DNA of 64,000 nt from contig NZ_SUGA01000004.1 of NCBI RefSeq assembly GCF_004963255.1, forward strand, positions 62,001-126,000, in the 5' to 3' direction. This document shows positions 44,169 through 53,096 of this stretch, piece by piece. Source of the stretch: Mesorhizobium sp. (lineage in GTDB: Bacteria; Pseudomonadota; Alphaproteobacteria; Rhizobiales; Rhizobiaceae). The position numbers and the translations under genes were made by a program. A model generated the notes under the pieces. That model was not told where the DNA came from and did not search any database. It saw only the letters and a program-made list of their open reading frames with translations. Position 1 is the first letter of the stretch, and every line of letters begins with the position of its first letter.

Positions 44169-44507
44169 TTACTTCTTGGCGTTCTGGTTCGCCACCGGCT
44201 CGCCCTTGACGCGCACGTCCGAGATCGTCGAGCGCAGCGCCGTCACCTTGGTTCCGCCGCCAAGGTCGATCTCCAGCTCATTGTCGTCGATCACCTTGGT
44301 CACCTTGCCGACGAAGCCGCCGCCGGTCACCACCGTATCGCCGCGGCGCACCGCCGAAAGCATTTCCTGGCGCTTCTTCAACTGCGAGCGCTGCGGCCGG
44401 ATGATCAGAAAATACATGATCACGAAAATCAGGACAAACGGCAAAATCGAGATGAACATGTCTGGCGAAGCGCCGACGCCCTGGGCGTATGCCGGTGTAA
44501 CGAACAT
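44169..44507 (-). CDS. yajC: Preprotein translocase subunit YajC
   Basis: A 112-residue protein. A single membrane helix (MFISILPFVLIFVIMYFLII) is followed by RPQRSQLKKRQEMLSAVRRGDTVV and GGGFVGKVTKVIDDNELEIDLG, the canonical YajC sequence. It forms a complex with SecDF. The ATG at 44507 begins MFVTPAYAQ, the usual alphaproteobacterial YajC N-terminus. Confidence 0.96.
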   Translation of the reverse strand: MFVTPAYAQGVGASPDMFISILPFVLIFVIMYFLIIRPQRSQLKKRQEMLSAVRRGDTVVTGGGFVGKVTKVIDDNELEIDLGGGTKVTALRSTISDVRVKGEPVANQNAKK

Positions 44508-44640
44508 CAAGAAACTCCTGGATGGTGAAATTCCGCCGCGGCCGCCCGCGAAAATTTGGCCGGAATATAGTCGGTAAACTTGCCAATGCAACTGCGCTGC
44601 CAGCTCAATCCGTTGCTTTTCCAGCCGTTTGCGGCGTGCT

Positions 44641-44690
44641 AGAGCGTCGCAGCGGAAGCGGCTTCGAGGCCACCGAAAAGATCATGCTCC
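44641..44690. repeat. Degenerate AGCATGATC-type repeat
   Basis: The left half has drifted (AGAGCGTCGCAGCGGAAG). The right half (ACCGAAAAGATCATGCTCC) matches the element at 41456-41505, and the sequence AACAAAAG that follows is also shared. Confidence 0.55.
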
Positions 44691-44773
44691 AACAAAAGCT
44701 TGGGCCTGGTTCTTGCAGCGATGTCATGGAAGCTGCTCCCACACGCTGAAAGAGCTCAACAAAAAGACCCAAA

Positions 44774-45646
44774 ATGACCGACAGCCTGGACGCCTTGAAC
44801 AAGAAGCTCGACCGCCTGATCGAGGCGGTTTCCCGTCTCGCCCCGCCACCGGTGCCACAGACCGATCTCGGCATGGCGGACTGCTTCGTCTGGCAGGCTG
44901 ATCCCGGTTTCCTGGAACCGGTGCGCAAGGTCAACCGCGTCGACATCGGCCTGATCCGCGGCGTCGATCGCGTGCGCGACATCCTGCTCGACAACACCGA
45001 GCGCTTCGCGTCCGGCTACGCGGCCAACAACGTGCTCTTGTGGGGCGCGCGCGGCATGGGCAAGTCGTCTTTGGTCAAGGCCGTGCATGCCACCGTCAAC
45101 GCCTCCGACAAACTCGACCGGCCGCTGAAGCTGATCGAGATCCACCGAGAGGACATCGACACGCTGCCCAAGCTAATGGGCCTCCTGAAGGCGGCGCCTT
45201 ACCGCTTCATCCTGTTTTGCGACGACCTCTCCTTCGACCACGATGACACCTCGTACAAGTCGCTGAAGGCGGCGCTGGAAGGCGGCGTCGAAGGCCGGCC
45301 CACCAATGTCATCTTCTACGCCACGTCCAACCGCCGGCATCTCTTGCCGCGCGACATGATCGACAATGAGCGCTCGACCGCCATCAACCCTTCCGAAGCG
45401 GTCGAGGAAAAAGTCTCGCTATCCGACCGTTTCGGCTTGTGGCTCGGCTTCCACAAATGCTCACAGGACGAATATCTCGACATGATCGACGGCTATGTCC
45501 GCTATCACGACCTCACTATCGATCCTGAGCAATTGCGCGCCGAGGCGCTGGAATGGGCGACGACGCGCGGCAGCCGCTCCGGCCGTGTCGCCTGGCAGTT
45601 CACGCAGGACCTCGCCGGCCGGCTCGGCAAGCCGCTGAAGGATTGA
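44774..45646 (+). CDS. DUF815 AAA-type ATPase
   Basis: A 290-residue cytosolic ATPase. Walker A GARGMGKSS (about residue 96), Walker B FILFCDDLSFD and sensor-like YATSNRRHLLPRDMI match DUF815. The N-terminus LNKKLDRLIEAVSRLAPP is coiled-coil-like. Function unknown; it commonly neighbours yajC-secDF in Rhizobiales. Divergent from yajC. Confidence 0.9.
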   Translation: MTDSLDALNKKLDRLIEAVSRLAPPPVPQTDLGMADCFVWQADPGFLEPVRKVNRVDIGLIRGVDRVRDILLDNTERFASGYAANNVLLWGARGMGKSSLVKAVHATVNASDKLDRPLKLIEIHREDIDTLPKLMGLLKAAPYRFILFCDDLSFDHDDTSYKSLKAALEGGVEGRPTNVIFYATSNRRHLLPRDMIDNERSTAINPSEAVEEKVSLSDRFGLWLGFHKCSQDEYLDMIDGYVRYHDLTIDPEQLRAEALEWATTRGSRSGRVAWQFTQDLAGRLGKPLKD

Positions 45647-45649
45647 ATG

Positions 45650-46480
45650 TCACTTGGGCGGTTGCGCCCGTCGCAGGTCGCGCGGCGTCAGGCCGATCTC
45701 CCGGCGCATCCAATGCGCCAGATGTGACTGGTGCGCGAAGCCGGTCAACGCCGCGACCTCGCTCGTGCTGAGATCGCCGCGTCGCAGCAGGACACATGCT
45801 CTTTCCACGCGACGGCGCAACACATAGCGATGCAAGGTGACGCCCATCGCCGCCTTGAACCATGTGCGCAAATGCGAGCTGCTCGCACCGGCAACCCGGC
45901 TCAGGCGATCGATCGAAAGCGGCTCATGGAGAGCGGCCTCGATGTGCTCCAGGACACGCTTTAGCTGCGCATCCGACAACCGGTTCACGCGAATGATGTC
46001 CGGGCCATCGAGGCCAAGCAGCCTTACCGCAAGCGCGGCGCCGATGCTCTCGGCAAACAAGGGGCCGCTCGACGCGCCCGCGGCGAGATCGCTCTGCAGT
46101 GCTCGAGCGAGATGCTCGATGCGCTGGTCACGAAGCAGATGGCGGGTGTCGAGCCGCGATGTCCGCGCCTTGCCGCCAAGTTCCGCGGCGACCCTTTCCA
46201 TCAAGGCCGGCGGCAAGACGATCTCCATCGTCTCGAACGGCGTTTCGGCCTCGAAGCCGCCCTCCTCGCCGGCCGGCACCAGGTCGATATCGCCGGCGCG
46301 CCTGACGAAATATCGCCCGGCCTGATTGCAGTAGGAGCGCGTCGCAGCACTCGCATGCACCATGATGCGGTGGTGCGGCGCCCGCGGCAGCCGATGCACG
46401 CCTGCCTCGACATGCCGGCAAACCATCATAACGTCGGACGGGGCCGGAGCGAAGTGCGGACGCATGCTCTCTCGATTCAT
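45650..46480 (-). CDS. AraC-family transcriptional regulator
   Basis: A 276-residue regulator: an N-terminal cupin-like sensing part (HHRIMVHASAATRSYCNQAG...) and a C-terminal double helix-turn-helix (LSIDRLSRVAGASSSHLRTWF; STSEVAALTGFAHQSHLAHWMRREI), ending GLTPRDLRRAQ. It is divergent from the NAD(P)-binding gene, which it probably controls. This pair interrupts an otherwise conserved gene order. Confidence 0.92.
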   Translation of the reverse strand: MNRESMRPHFAPAPSDVMMVCRHVEAGVHRLPRAPHHRIMVHASAATRSYCNQAGRYFVRRAGDIDLVPAGEEGGFEAETPFETMEIVLPPALMERVAAELGGKARTSRLDTRHLLRDQRIEHLARALQSDLAAGASSGPLFAESIGAALAVRLLGLDGPDIIRVNRLSDAQLKRVLEHIEAALHEPLSIDRLSRVAGASSSHLRTWFKAAMGVTLHRYVLRRRVERACVLLRRGDLSTSEVAALTGFAHQSHLAHWMRREIGLTPRDLRRAQPPK

Positions 46481-46577
46481 GGCAAAACCTGTTCAAGATT
46501 TGGCAATTCCCGCGCGATTTTCAACGCCCCAAGCCTGTACTCCCGCCTCTCCTTCAAAACCTGGAAGAGAGGTTGCC

Positions 46578-47468
46578 ATGAGTTCGTATGTTGTTGTCGG
46601 CGCGGGTCCGGTTGGACGCGAGACGGCTCGCCTTCTTGGCGAAGAAGGCCATGATGTCATCCTGACCAGCCGAGGCGTCGGTTCGAACGCGTTGCGCAAT
46701 GTGCGGTCGATACAGGCCGACGCCACGGACGCCCCGGCGCTGTCGCGTGTCTGCCGAGGCGCCGATGCCGTGTTCATGTGCGCCATGGCCACATACCATC
46801 GCTGGCCAACCGACTTTTTCCCCATAATCGACGGCACCGTGCGCGCGGCGGAAGCAGTCGGCGCCAAGCTCATCGTGCTCGGAAACCTCTATGGTTACGG
46901 CACGAATGGCGAAAGCCCGCTACGCTCCGACATGCCGCTGGATCCGAATTCGAAGAAAGGAACCACCAGGACGATCATGTGGCAGCGGGCGGCCCGCGCC
47001 AGCGTGCCGGCGATCGAGATACGCTCCAGCGACTATCTCGGGCACGGCGCGATCAGCTACTTCTCGCTGATCGCTCTGCCCTCCATCATCGAGGACAAGC
47101 CCGTCGCCTTCATTGGCGACCTCGACGCCATCCATGCCTGGAGCTTCACCAGGGACGTCGCCAGGACGCTCGTCGCGGCCTCCCGCTACAAGGGCGAATG
47201 GGGACGGGCGTTTCATGTCCCCTCCCAACACGCCTCGCCCAACGAGCTCATCCGCAAAACCGCGGCGATGCTCGGCCGGGATATTGCCGAGACGCACTCC
47301 TACTCCGTCCCCGAGATGGAAGCGCTCGGCATGCAGGAGCTCATCGAGATGAGGTATCTCTTCGAGACCCCGCTGCTGGTCGATTCCTCCGATGCGGAGA
47401 CGCTTCTAGGCGTGAAGGCCAGTAGCCTCGAGGAGATGATCGCCGACACGCTCCGTGATCACCTTTGA
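46578..47468 (+). CDS. NAD(P)-dependent epimerase/dehydratase-like (atypical SDR) protein
   Basis: A 296-residue Rossmann-fold protein with the cofactor motif VVGAGPVGRETARLLGEEG at residues 5-23. The rest is typical of extended/atypical SDRs, but the classical catalytic YxxxK is not evident; LYGYGTNGES occupies the region. Substrate unknown. Ribosome site AGAGAGG. Divergently paired with the AraC gene; intergenic region 97 bases. Confidence 0.85.
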   Translation: MSSYVVVGAGPVGRETARLLGEEGHDVILTSRGVGSNALRNVRSIQADATDAPALSRVCRGADAVFMCAMATYHRWPTDFFPIIDGTVRAAEAVGAKLIVLGNLYGYGTNGESPLRSDMPLDPNSKKGTTRTIMWQRAARASVPAIEIRSSDYLGHGAISYFSLIALPSIIEDKPVAFIGDLDAIHAWSFTRDVARTLVAASRYKGEWGRAFHVPSQHASPNELIRKTAAMLGRDIAETHSYSVPEMEALGMQELIEMRYLFETPLLVDSSDAETLLGVKASSLEEMIADTLRDHL

Positions 47469-47489
47469 GCCCTGCATCCCTCGCAACTG

Positions 47490-47516
47490 AAAAAGCCCGC
47501 TCCTTGCGGAACGGGC
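47490..47516 (-). terminator. Rho-independent terminator of the nlpD-like gene
   Basis: On the minus strand GCCCGTTCC, loop GCAA, GGAGCGGGC (one mismatch) is followed by TTTTTC. It lies between two convergent genes and may also slow transcription from the plus strand. Confidence 0.75.
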
Positions 47517-47566
47517 GAAGACGGCGGGCCGGACTGGAGGTCAGGCGGCCCGCAATTGTTCTTGTT

Positions 47567-49087
47567 CTATTCGAGATAGCCCGACGGATCGACCGGCGCC
47601 GAGTTCTTGCGCACTTCAAAGTGCAGCTTGGGCGAGTCGGTGGTGCCGCTCATGCCGGACAGCGCGATCTCCTGGCCGCGCTTGACCTTCTGGCCGCGCT
47701 GCACCTCGATCGAGCTTGCATGGCCGTAGACGGTGACCAGGCCGTTCTCGTGCCGCACCAGCACGGTATTGCCGAACTCCTTGAGGCCGTCGCCGGCATA
47801 GATGACGACGCCGTTCTCGGCCGCCTTAATCGGCGTTCCTTCCGGCACCGCGATGTCGACGCCGTCCTTGCCGGAGCCGAAGCTGGAGATTACGCGGCCG
47901 CGCACCGGCCAGCGCATCTTGCCGATGCCGGTCGCGTCGGGCGCCTCGGCATTGTCGTCCTCGGCCTGCTGGATGACCTTGGCATCCTTCTTAGGCGGCG
48001 TGTAGGAGGCGAGCGTCTCGGTGGTCTTCGCTGGCGGCGGCGTCGTCGCCGTCGTCACCGGATCGACCGCGGGCTTGGTGGTGGCCGCCGGCTTGGCAGC
48101 CGCCACGACGGTGCCGCCAGCCGGAACCTTGAGCGTCTGTCCGATCTTGAGCAAGCCGTCCTGCATGCCGTTGGCCTGCTTCAGCGTCGTGACGCTGACG
48201 CCCGTCTTCCTGGCGATCGACGACAGGGAGTCGCCCTGCTGGACAGTATAGGTGCCTCCGGCGCCGGCGGGCTTTGCCTCGGCGACCTGTTGAGCGGGCT
48301 TCGGGTTCTTGGAGCCCGTGGCCGCAGCCGACGCATCGACCTGAGCGGCCGCCTTGCCGTCCTTGACCTTCGGCTGCTGCGGCAGCACCGCGACCTTTTC
48401 CGGCGCTGGCTGCTTCGGCGTGTTCGTCGGCTTGCCTTCGGCGACCTTCGGCTGCCCCTTGCTCGAATAGGCATAAGCGGGGATGACGATCTTCTGGCCG
48501 GACCGGATGCCCTTCTTCGGATCGATCCCGTTGACCTTGGCGATAGCGTCGGCCGGCACGTGGTAATGCGCCGCCAGGCCCGAAAGCGTCTCGCCGTCCC
48601 GGACAACAATTTCGGTCGCATGCGGCGCAGCACTTGCGTTGCGGACCGCGTCAGGCTCGGCGGTCTTGAACGGTTTTGCCGGCGTGACCGTGCCAGTGGC
48701 CGTCCTGTCGAGATGCGGTGCCGGCGCAAGCGCCGGAGCCGGCGCGAGGGCGGGAGCCGAAGCGGTACGCATCGGCTTTGCCGTAGCCGGCGCCGAGGGC
48801 GGCGGCAATTGCTGGGTCGTGACCGGCTCGAGGCTGGAGCGGCTCACCGACTGGGTGTGCGTGCCATCGACCGGCGCAGGCGCGACCGTGTCGCCCGGAT
48901 AGGGCTGGTCGACATTCTGCTTGTTGATGATGGCGCGCTGATTGTTGGTGGATGACGTAAAGACATCATCGACACCGTTGAAGCGCATCGACTGGGAACT
49001 GCACCCGGCCGCCGCGCCGGCAATCATCAGCACGGCGCAACCGCGCGCCAGATTGCGTCTGTTTGCTTTCAAGTGATTGAATTGCAT
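47567..49087 (-). CDS. LysM/M23-domain lipoprotein, NlpD-like (degenerate peptidase)
   Basis: A 506-residue outer-membrane lipoprotein: signal with lipobox AAGC, Pro/Ala-rich linker, LysM 1 (VVRDGETLSGLAAHYHV, about residue 159), LysM 2 (YTVQQGDSLSSIARKTGV, about 277) and a C-terminal LytM domain (MRWPVRGRVISSFG, about 390). The Zn-ligand His before GVDIAV is replaced (KDGVDIAV), and the HxH motif reads KLHFEV. It is thus probably a non-catalytic activator of amidases, like NlpD/EnvC, acting in septal peptidoglycan splitting. Overlong linkers are common in Rhizobiales. Confidence 0.9.
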   Translation of the reverse strand: MQFNHLKANRRNLARGCAVLMIAGAAAGCSSQSMRFNGVDDVFTSSTNNQRAIINKQNVDQPYPGDTVAPAPVDGTHTQSVSRSSLEPVTTQQLPPPSAPATAKPMRTASAPALAPAPALAPAPHLDRTATGTVTPAKPFKTAEPDAVRNASAAPHATEIVVRDGETLSGLAAHYHVPADAIAKVNGIDPKKGIRSGQKIVIPAYAYSSKGQPKVAEGKPTNTPKQPAPEKVAVLPQQPKVKDGKAAAQVDASAAATGSKNPKPAQQVAEAKPAGAGGTYTVQQGDSLSSIARKTGVSVTTLKQANGMQDGLLKIGQTLKVPAGGTVVAAAKPAATTKPAVDPVTTATTPPPAKTTETLASYTPPKKDAKVIQQAEDDNAEAPDATGIGKMRWPVRGRVISSFGSGKDGVDIAVPEGTPIKAAENGVVIYAGDGLKEFGNTVLVRHENGLVTVYGHASSIEVQRGQKVKRGQEIALSGMSGTTDSPKLHFEVRKNSAPVDPSGYLE

Positions 49088-49218
49088 CGCACTAACCCGC
49101 ACAGACCCGGTACAAACTGGCCCTGATTAAAGCGCGTTAATGTTACTGCCGGGTTAACCCCTTAGAATCCGACGAAAATTTTCTTAAAACATTTCGGGCC
49201 GCATGGGACGGGCCGAGA

Positions 49219-49334
49219 TTCAGGTCAGCCCGAGTCGAGAATGGTGGTATCCGAGAACCGGAGCGGAGCGTACTATCAGTACGTGAGCACCGGAAGCGCA
49301 GGAGACCGCCTTTCGCAGGCCGGGCTCACCTGAA
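49219..49334. repeat. 116-base element bounded by 14-base inverted repeats
   Basis: TTCAGGTCAGCCCG (49219-49232) and CGGGCTCACCTGAA (49321-49334) are inverted repeats with one mismatch. Between them lie a hairpin GCGTACT-ATC-AGTACGT and a 30-codon plus-strand frame (49241-49333, MVVSENRSGAYYQYVSTGSA...). It sits in the gap between pcm and the nlpD-like gene. It could be a mobile intergenic repeat or a structured RNA. Confidence 0.55.
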
Positions 49335-49349
49335 CATCCGGCTCGATCC

Positions 49350-50003
49350 CTAGATCACCGCGGCGACGCTGCGCAGGATCGGCTGCAGCCTGACCATGCC
49401 GATGTCCTCGCGCTCGAAGCGGCTGCCGACCTTGGTGAGCTTGGCCAGCACCTGCTCGCCCTCTTCCGGGCCGATCGGCGCGATGACGACGCCGCCGCTC
49501 GACAATTGGTCGAGCAGGAAGCGCGGCAGGCTGTCGAAGGCCGCCCAGGCGACGATGCGGTCGAACGGCCCTTCATTGGGCAGGCCGTTGGAACCGTCGG
49601 CCTGGCGGACGATGATGTTGCTGATGGCGAGCGCCTCGAAGCGCTGCTTGGCCTGCTCGGTCAGCGTCTTGTAGCGATCGATGGTGATGACGCGTGCGGC
49701 AAGCCTCGACATGACAGCGGCCGTGTAGCCCGAGCCGGTGCCGATCTCGAGCACGCGGTTGCCCGGCTCGATGTGGAGCGCGGCGATTACCGCGGCCTGC
49801 AGATCGGCGCCCTCGATCGCCTCGCCGCATTCGATCGGCAGCATGCCGTCCGACCAGGCGATCGAATGGAACTGGGCCGCCAGGAAACCGCGCCGCGGCG
49901 TCGCCTCAAAGGCGGCGACCAGTGCCTTGGGCGCCGTGCCCCTGCCCCGCAGCCTGAGCAGGAAAGCGGCGAAACCTTCGCGGTCGTCGATGCCTGTGTT
50001 CAT
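49350..50003 (-). CDS. pcm: Protein-L-isoaspartate O-methyltransferase
   Basis: A 217-residue SAM-dependent enzyme that repairs isoaspartyl residues. Motif I VLEIGTGSGYTAAVMS, motif post-I VITIDRY, DRIVAWAAFDSLP and GGVVIAPIGPEEGEQ match the family, although the MVRLQPI ending is less typical. The ATG at 50003 is the last of five ATGAAC copies in a 17-base tandem repeat separating it from surE. The surE-pcm order is classical. Confidence 0.93.
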   Translation of the reverse strand: MNTGIDDREGFAAFLLRLRGRGTAPKALVAAFEATPRRGFLAAQFHSIAWSDGMLPIECGEAIEGADLQAAVIAALHIEPGNRVLEIGTGSGYTAAVMSRLAARVITIDRYKTLTEQAKQRFEALAISNIIVRQADGSNGLPNEGPFDRIVAWAAFDSLPRFLLDQLSSGGVVIAPIGPEEGEQVLAKLTKVGSRFEREDIGMVRLQPILRSVAAVI

Positions 50004-50072
50004 ACCAAAACCACGTTCATGCCAAAACCACGTTCATGCCCAAAACCGTGTTCATGCCGATGCCATGTTCAT
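49998..50072 (-). repeat. 17-base tandem repeats carrying start codons, between surE and pcm
   Basis: On the minus strand the unit ATGAACGTGGTTTTGGC recurs with ATGAAC at 50072, 50055, 50037, 50020 and 50003 (periods 17, 18, 17, 17). The first ATG overlaps the surE stop; the last is the pcm start. Since 17 is not a multiple of 3, copy changes would shift frames. Confidence 0.85.
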
Positions 50073-50827
50073 GACAGCGCCTTGGTCAGTTGGTCGCGGA
50101 GCTCATGGGCGGTGAGGTCGAGCTGAAGCGGCGTCACCGACACCAGTCGGTTGCGTAGCGCGTAAAGGTCCGTGCCCTTCTTGCCTTCGACCGGCTCGCG
50201 GCCGAAGCGCAGCCAGTAGTAAGGCAGGCCGCGTCCGTCGCGCCGTTCGTCAACCCAAAGGCTGTGCACCAGCTTGCCCTGCGAGGTGACGACGGTGCCT
50301 TCGACTTCGTCCGGCGCGCAGTTCGGGAAATTGACGTTGAGCAGCACACCGTCCGGCAGCGGCGTTTCCACCAGTCGCTTCAACAACGCCGGCGCCAGCG
50401 CCTCGGTCGTCTCATAAGGAACCACGCGGTCCTCGCCGACATAGGAATAGGCCTGGCTGACCGCGATCGAGCGCACGCCGAGCAGCGCGCCTTCCATGGC
50501 GCCCGCCACGGTGCCGGAATAGGTGACGTCGTCGGCGATGTTGGCGCCGGAATTGACGCCGGACAGGATCAGGTCCGGCGGCCCGGGCAGGATCTTTTTC
50601 GTGCCCATGATGACACAGTCGGTCGGCGTGCCGCGCACGGCATAGTGCTTCTCGCCGATCTTGCGCAGCCGGAGCGGCTCCGAAATCGACAGCGAATGCG
50701 CATAGCCGGACTGGTCCTGCTCAGGCGCCACCACCCAGACGTCGTCCGACAGCGTGCGGGCGATGCGTTCAAGCGACGCCAGCCCTTCGGCATGGATGCC
50801 GTCATCGTTGGTCAGGAGAATGCGCAT
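50069..50827 (-). CDS. surE: 5'/3'-nucleotidase SurE
   Basis: A 252-residue stationary-phase phosphatase that removes phosphate from nucleoside monophosphates. N-terminal [16 protein letters not shown] holds the metal-binding DD. Later [28 protein letters not shown] and [10 protein letters not shown] are family signatures. The ATG at 50827 follows the serS stop by 4 bases. It belongs to a serS-surE-pcm run. Confidence 0.96.
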   Translation of the reverse strand: MRILLTNDDGIHAEGLASLERIARTLSDDVWVVAPEQDQSGYAHSLSISEPLRLRKIGEKHYAVRGTPTDCVIMGTKKILPGPPDLILSGVNSGANIADDVTYSGTVAGAMEGALLGVRSIAVSQAYSYVGEDRVVPYETTEALAPALLKRLVETPLPDGVLLNVNFPNCAPDEVEGTVVTSQGKLVHSLWVDERRDGRGLPYYWLRFGREPVEGKKGTDLYALRNRLVSVTPLQLDLTAHELRDQLTKALS

Positions 50828-50831
50828 CAAG

Positions 50832-52136
50832 TCACTTCGCTTCGATCTTGGCGAGACCACCCATGTAAGGCCGCAGCACTTCAGGAATGGTTACGCTGCC
50901 ATCCTCATTCTGGTAGTTTTCGATGACAGCTATGAGAGCGCGGCCGACAGCGGTGCCCGAACCATTGAGCGTGTGGACGAAGCGGTTGCCCTTGCCGTCC
51001 TTGTCCTTGTAGCGGGCATCCATGCGCCTGGCCTGGAAATCGCCGCAGACCGAGCAGGACGAGATTTCGCGATAGGCGTTCTGCCCCGGCAGCCAGACCT
51101 CGATATCGTAGGTCTTGCGCGCGCCGAAACCCATGTCGCCGGTGCAGAGAGTGACCGTGCGGAACGGCAGGCCGAGCCGCTTCAGCACCTCCTCGGCGCA
51201 TTGCGTCATACGCTCATGCTCGGCGATCGAGCTTTCCTGGTCGGTGATCGAGACCAGCTCGACCTTGTAGAACTGGTGCTGACGCAGCATGCCGCGGGTG
51301 TCGCGGCCGGCAGAACCCGCTTCCGAGCGAAAGCACGGCGTCAGCGCCGTGTAGCGCAACGGCAGTTTTTCATGCGCGGTGATCTCCTCGCGCACGAGGT
51401 TGGTGAGCGGCACTTCCGCTGTGGGGATCAGGCCAAGCCGACCGTCGCCATGCGGCGTGAAGAACAGGTCTTCCTCGAATTTCGGCAGCTGGTTGGTGCC
51501 GAAAAGCACCTCGTCGCGCACCATCAGCGGCGGAATGACCTCCTCATAGCCATGCTCCGTCGTGTGCAGGTCGAGCATGAACTGGCCAAGCGCGCGCTCC
51601 ATGCGCGCCAGCTGGCTCTTCAGCACGGTGAAGCGCGCGCCGGACAATTTTGCCGCCCGCTCGAAATCCATCATGCCGAGCGCTTCGCCGATCTCGAAAT
51701 GCTCCTTCACCCAGTTCGGACGCGTCGGCACCTCGCCGACGATGCGCTTGACGACATTGTCGTGCTCGTCCTTGCCGACCGGCACATCCTCCAGCGGCAC
51801 GTTGGGCAGAACCGCCAGCGCGTCGTTTAGCGCCTTGTCGAGCTCGCGCTCGCGCGCCTCGCCGTTCTGGATGAACGCCTTGATGTCGCTGACTTCGCCC
51901 TTGAGCTTCTCGGCAAGTGCTGAATCGCCCGAACGCATGGCGTTGCCGATCTCCTTCGAGGCGGCATTGCGGCGCTCCTGCTTGACCTGCAATTCGCTCA
52001 GATGCGAGCGCCGCGCCTCGTCCTTGGCAATCAGATCGTCGACCGTGGACTGCGCCTCGTCAGCCGACCACGAGCGCTTCACCAGCGCCTCGACAAGGGC
52101 CTTCGGGTTGTCGCGAATCCATTTGATGTCAAGCAT
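50832..52136 (-). CDS. serS: Seryl-tRNA synthetase
   Basis: A 434-residue class II enzyme. The N-terminal coiled-coil tRNA-binding arm ([18 protein letters not shown]..., [16 protein letters not shown]) is followed by motif 2 [22 protein letters not shown] and motif 3 [18 protein letters not shown]. It charges tRNA-Ser and is also the first step towards selenocysteine where that exists. Normal length. Confidence 0.97.
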   Translation of the reverse strand: MLDIKWIRDNPKALVEALVKRSWSADEAQSTVDDLIAKDEARRSHLSELQVKQERRNAASKEIGNAMRSGDSALAEKLKGEVSDIKAFIQNGEARERELDKALNDALAVLPNVPLEDVPVGKDEHDNVVKRIVGEVPTRPNWVKEHFEIGEALGMMDFERAAKLSGARFTVLKSQLARMERALGQFMLDLHTTEHGYEEVIPPLMVRDEVLFGTNQLPKFEEDLFFTPHGDGRLGLIPTAEVPLTNLVREEITAHEKLPLRYTALTPCFRSEAGSAGRDTRGMLRQHQFYKVELVSITDQESSIAEHERMTQCAEEVLKRLGLPFRTVTLCTGDMGFGARKTYDIEVWLPGQNAYREISSCSVCGDFQARRMDARYKDKDGKGNRFVHTLNGSGTAVGRALIAVIENYQNEDGSVTIPEVLRPYMGGLAKIEAK

Positions 52137-52238
52137 GGTCGATCCTCAAAAGTAAGGACCGAGGGCGTAAACCGCATCGGCTATCGATGCAAGACGGCGG
52201 ATAGGCGCGCCGCCTCGATTTCCCTGCCTTGCCGCCGC

Positions 52239-53096
52239 TTAGCTGGACGAGGCGTCCGGCGTGTTGCTGGCGGCCGAGTTCGCCGCCTGCTCGCGCGCCA
52301 GGCGATCGCGCGCCTGGGCGCGCTCGATCATGCGCGATGACCAGATCGCGACTTCGTAAAGGATGATGGTCGGGATAGCGAGGCCACACTGGCTCATCGG
52401 ATCGGGCGGCGTCAGCACGGCGGCGACCACGAAGGAAAGCACGATCGCCCATTTGCGCTTCTCGGCCAGCGCCTGCGACGACAGGAGCCCGACGCGCGTC
52501 AAAAGGCTGGTCACCACCGGCAGCTGGAACACCAAGCCGAAGGAGAAGATCAGCGTCATGATCAGACTGAGATATTCCGACACCTTCGGCAGCAGCGAAA
52601 TCTGCACCTGGTCGTTGGTGCCGACCTGCTGCATGGCCAGGAAGAACCACATCACCATCGGGGTGAAGAAGAAATAGACCAACGAGGCGCCCATCAGGAA
52701 CAGGATGGGTGAGGCAATCAGGAACGGCAGGAAAGCGCTGCGTTCGTTCTTGTAGAGGCCCGGCGCGATGAACTTGTAGATTTGCGTGGCGATCAGCGGG
52801 AAGGCGATCACCATGCCGCCGAACATGGCAAGCTTCACCTGGGTGAAGAAGAACTCCTGCGGCGCGGTATAGATCAGCTCGACCTTGTGCGGGTCGAGGC
52901 CTGCCCATTGCGTCGCCCATTTGAAGGGGATGACCAACAGATTGAACAGGCGCTTGGCGAAAAAGAAGCAGACGAGGAAGGCGACGAAGAAGCCGCCCAG
53001 CGACCAGATCAGGCGGCGGCGCAACTCGATGAGATGCTCGATCAGCGGCGCCGACGATTTCTCGATTTCTTCCCGCTCCTTGTCCGATACGCTCAC
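52239..53096 (-). CDS. tatC: Sec-independent translocase subunit TatC, GTG start
   Basis: A 285-residue six-helix membrane protein that binds twin-arginine signals. SSAPLIEHLIELRRRLIWSL at the N-terminus and the segment FAFGLVFQLP-type (MTLIFSFGLVFQLPVV) are canonical. The start is GTG overlapping the tatB stop (GTGA). A charged C-terminal extension (ERAQARDRLAREQAANSAAS) is longer than in E. coli. Confidence 0.96.
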   Translation of the reverse strand: MSVSDKEREEIEKSSAPLIEHLIELRRRLIWSLGGFFVAFLVCFFFAKRLFNLLVIPFKWATQWAGLDPHKVELIYTAPQEFFFTQVKLAMFGGMVIAFPLIATQIYKFIAPGLYKNERSAFLPFLIASPILFLMGASLVYFFFTPMVMWFFLAMQQVGTNDQVQISLLPKVSEYLSLIMTLIFSFGLVFQLPVVTSLLTRVGLLSSQALAEKRKWAIVLSFVVAAVLTPPDPMSQCGLAIPTIILYEVAIWSSRMIERAQARDRLAREQAANSAASNTPDASSS

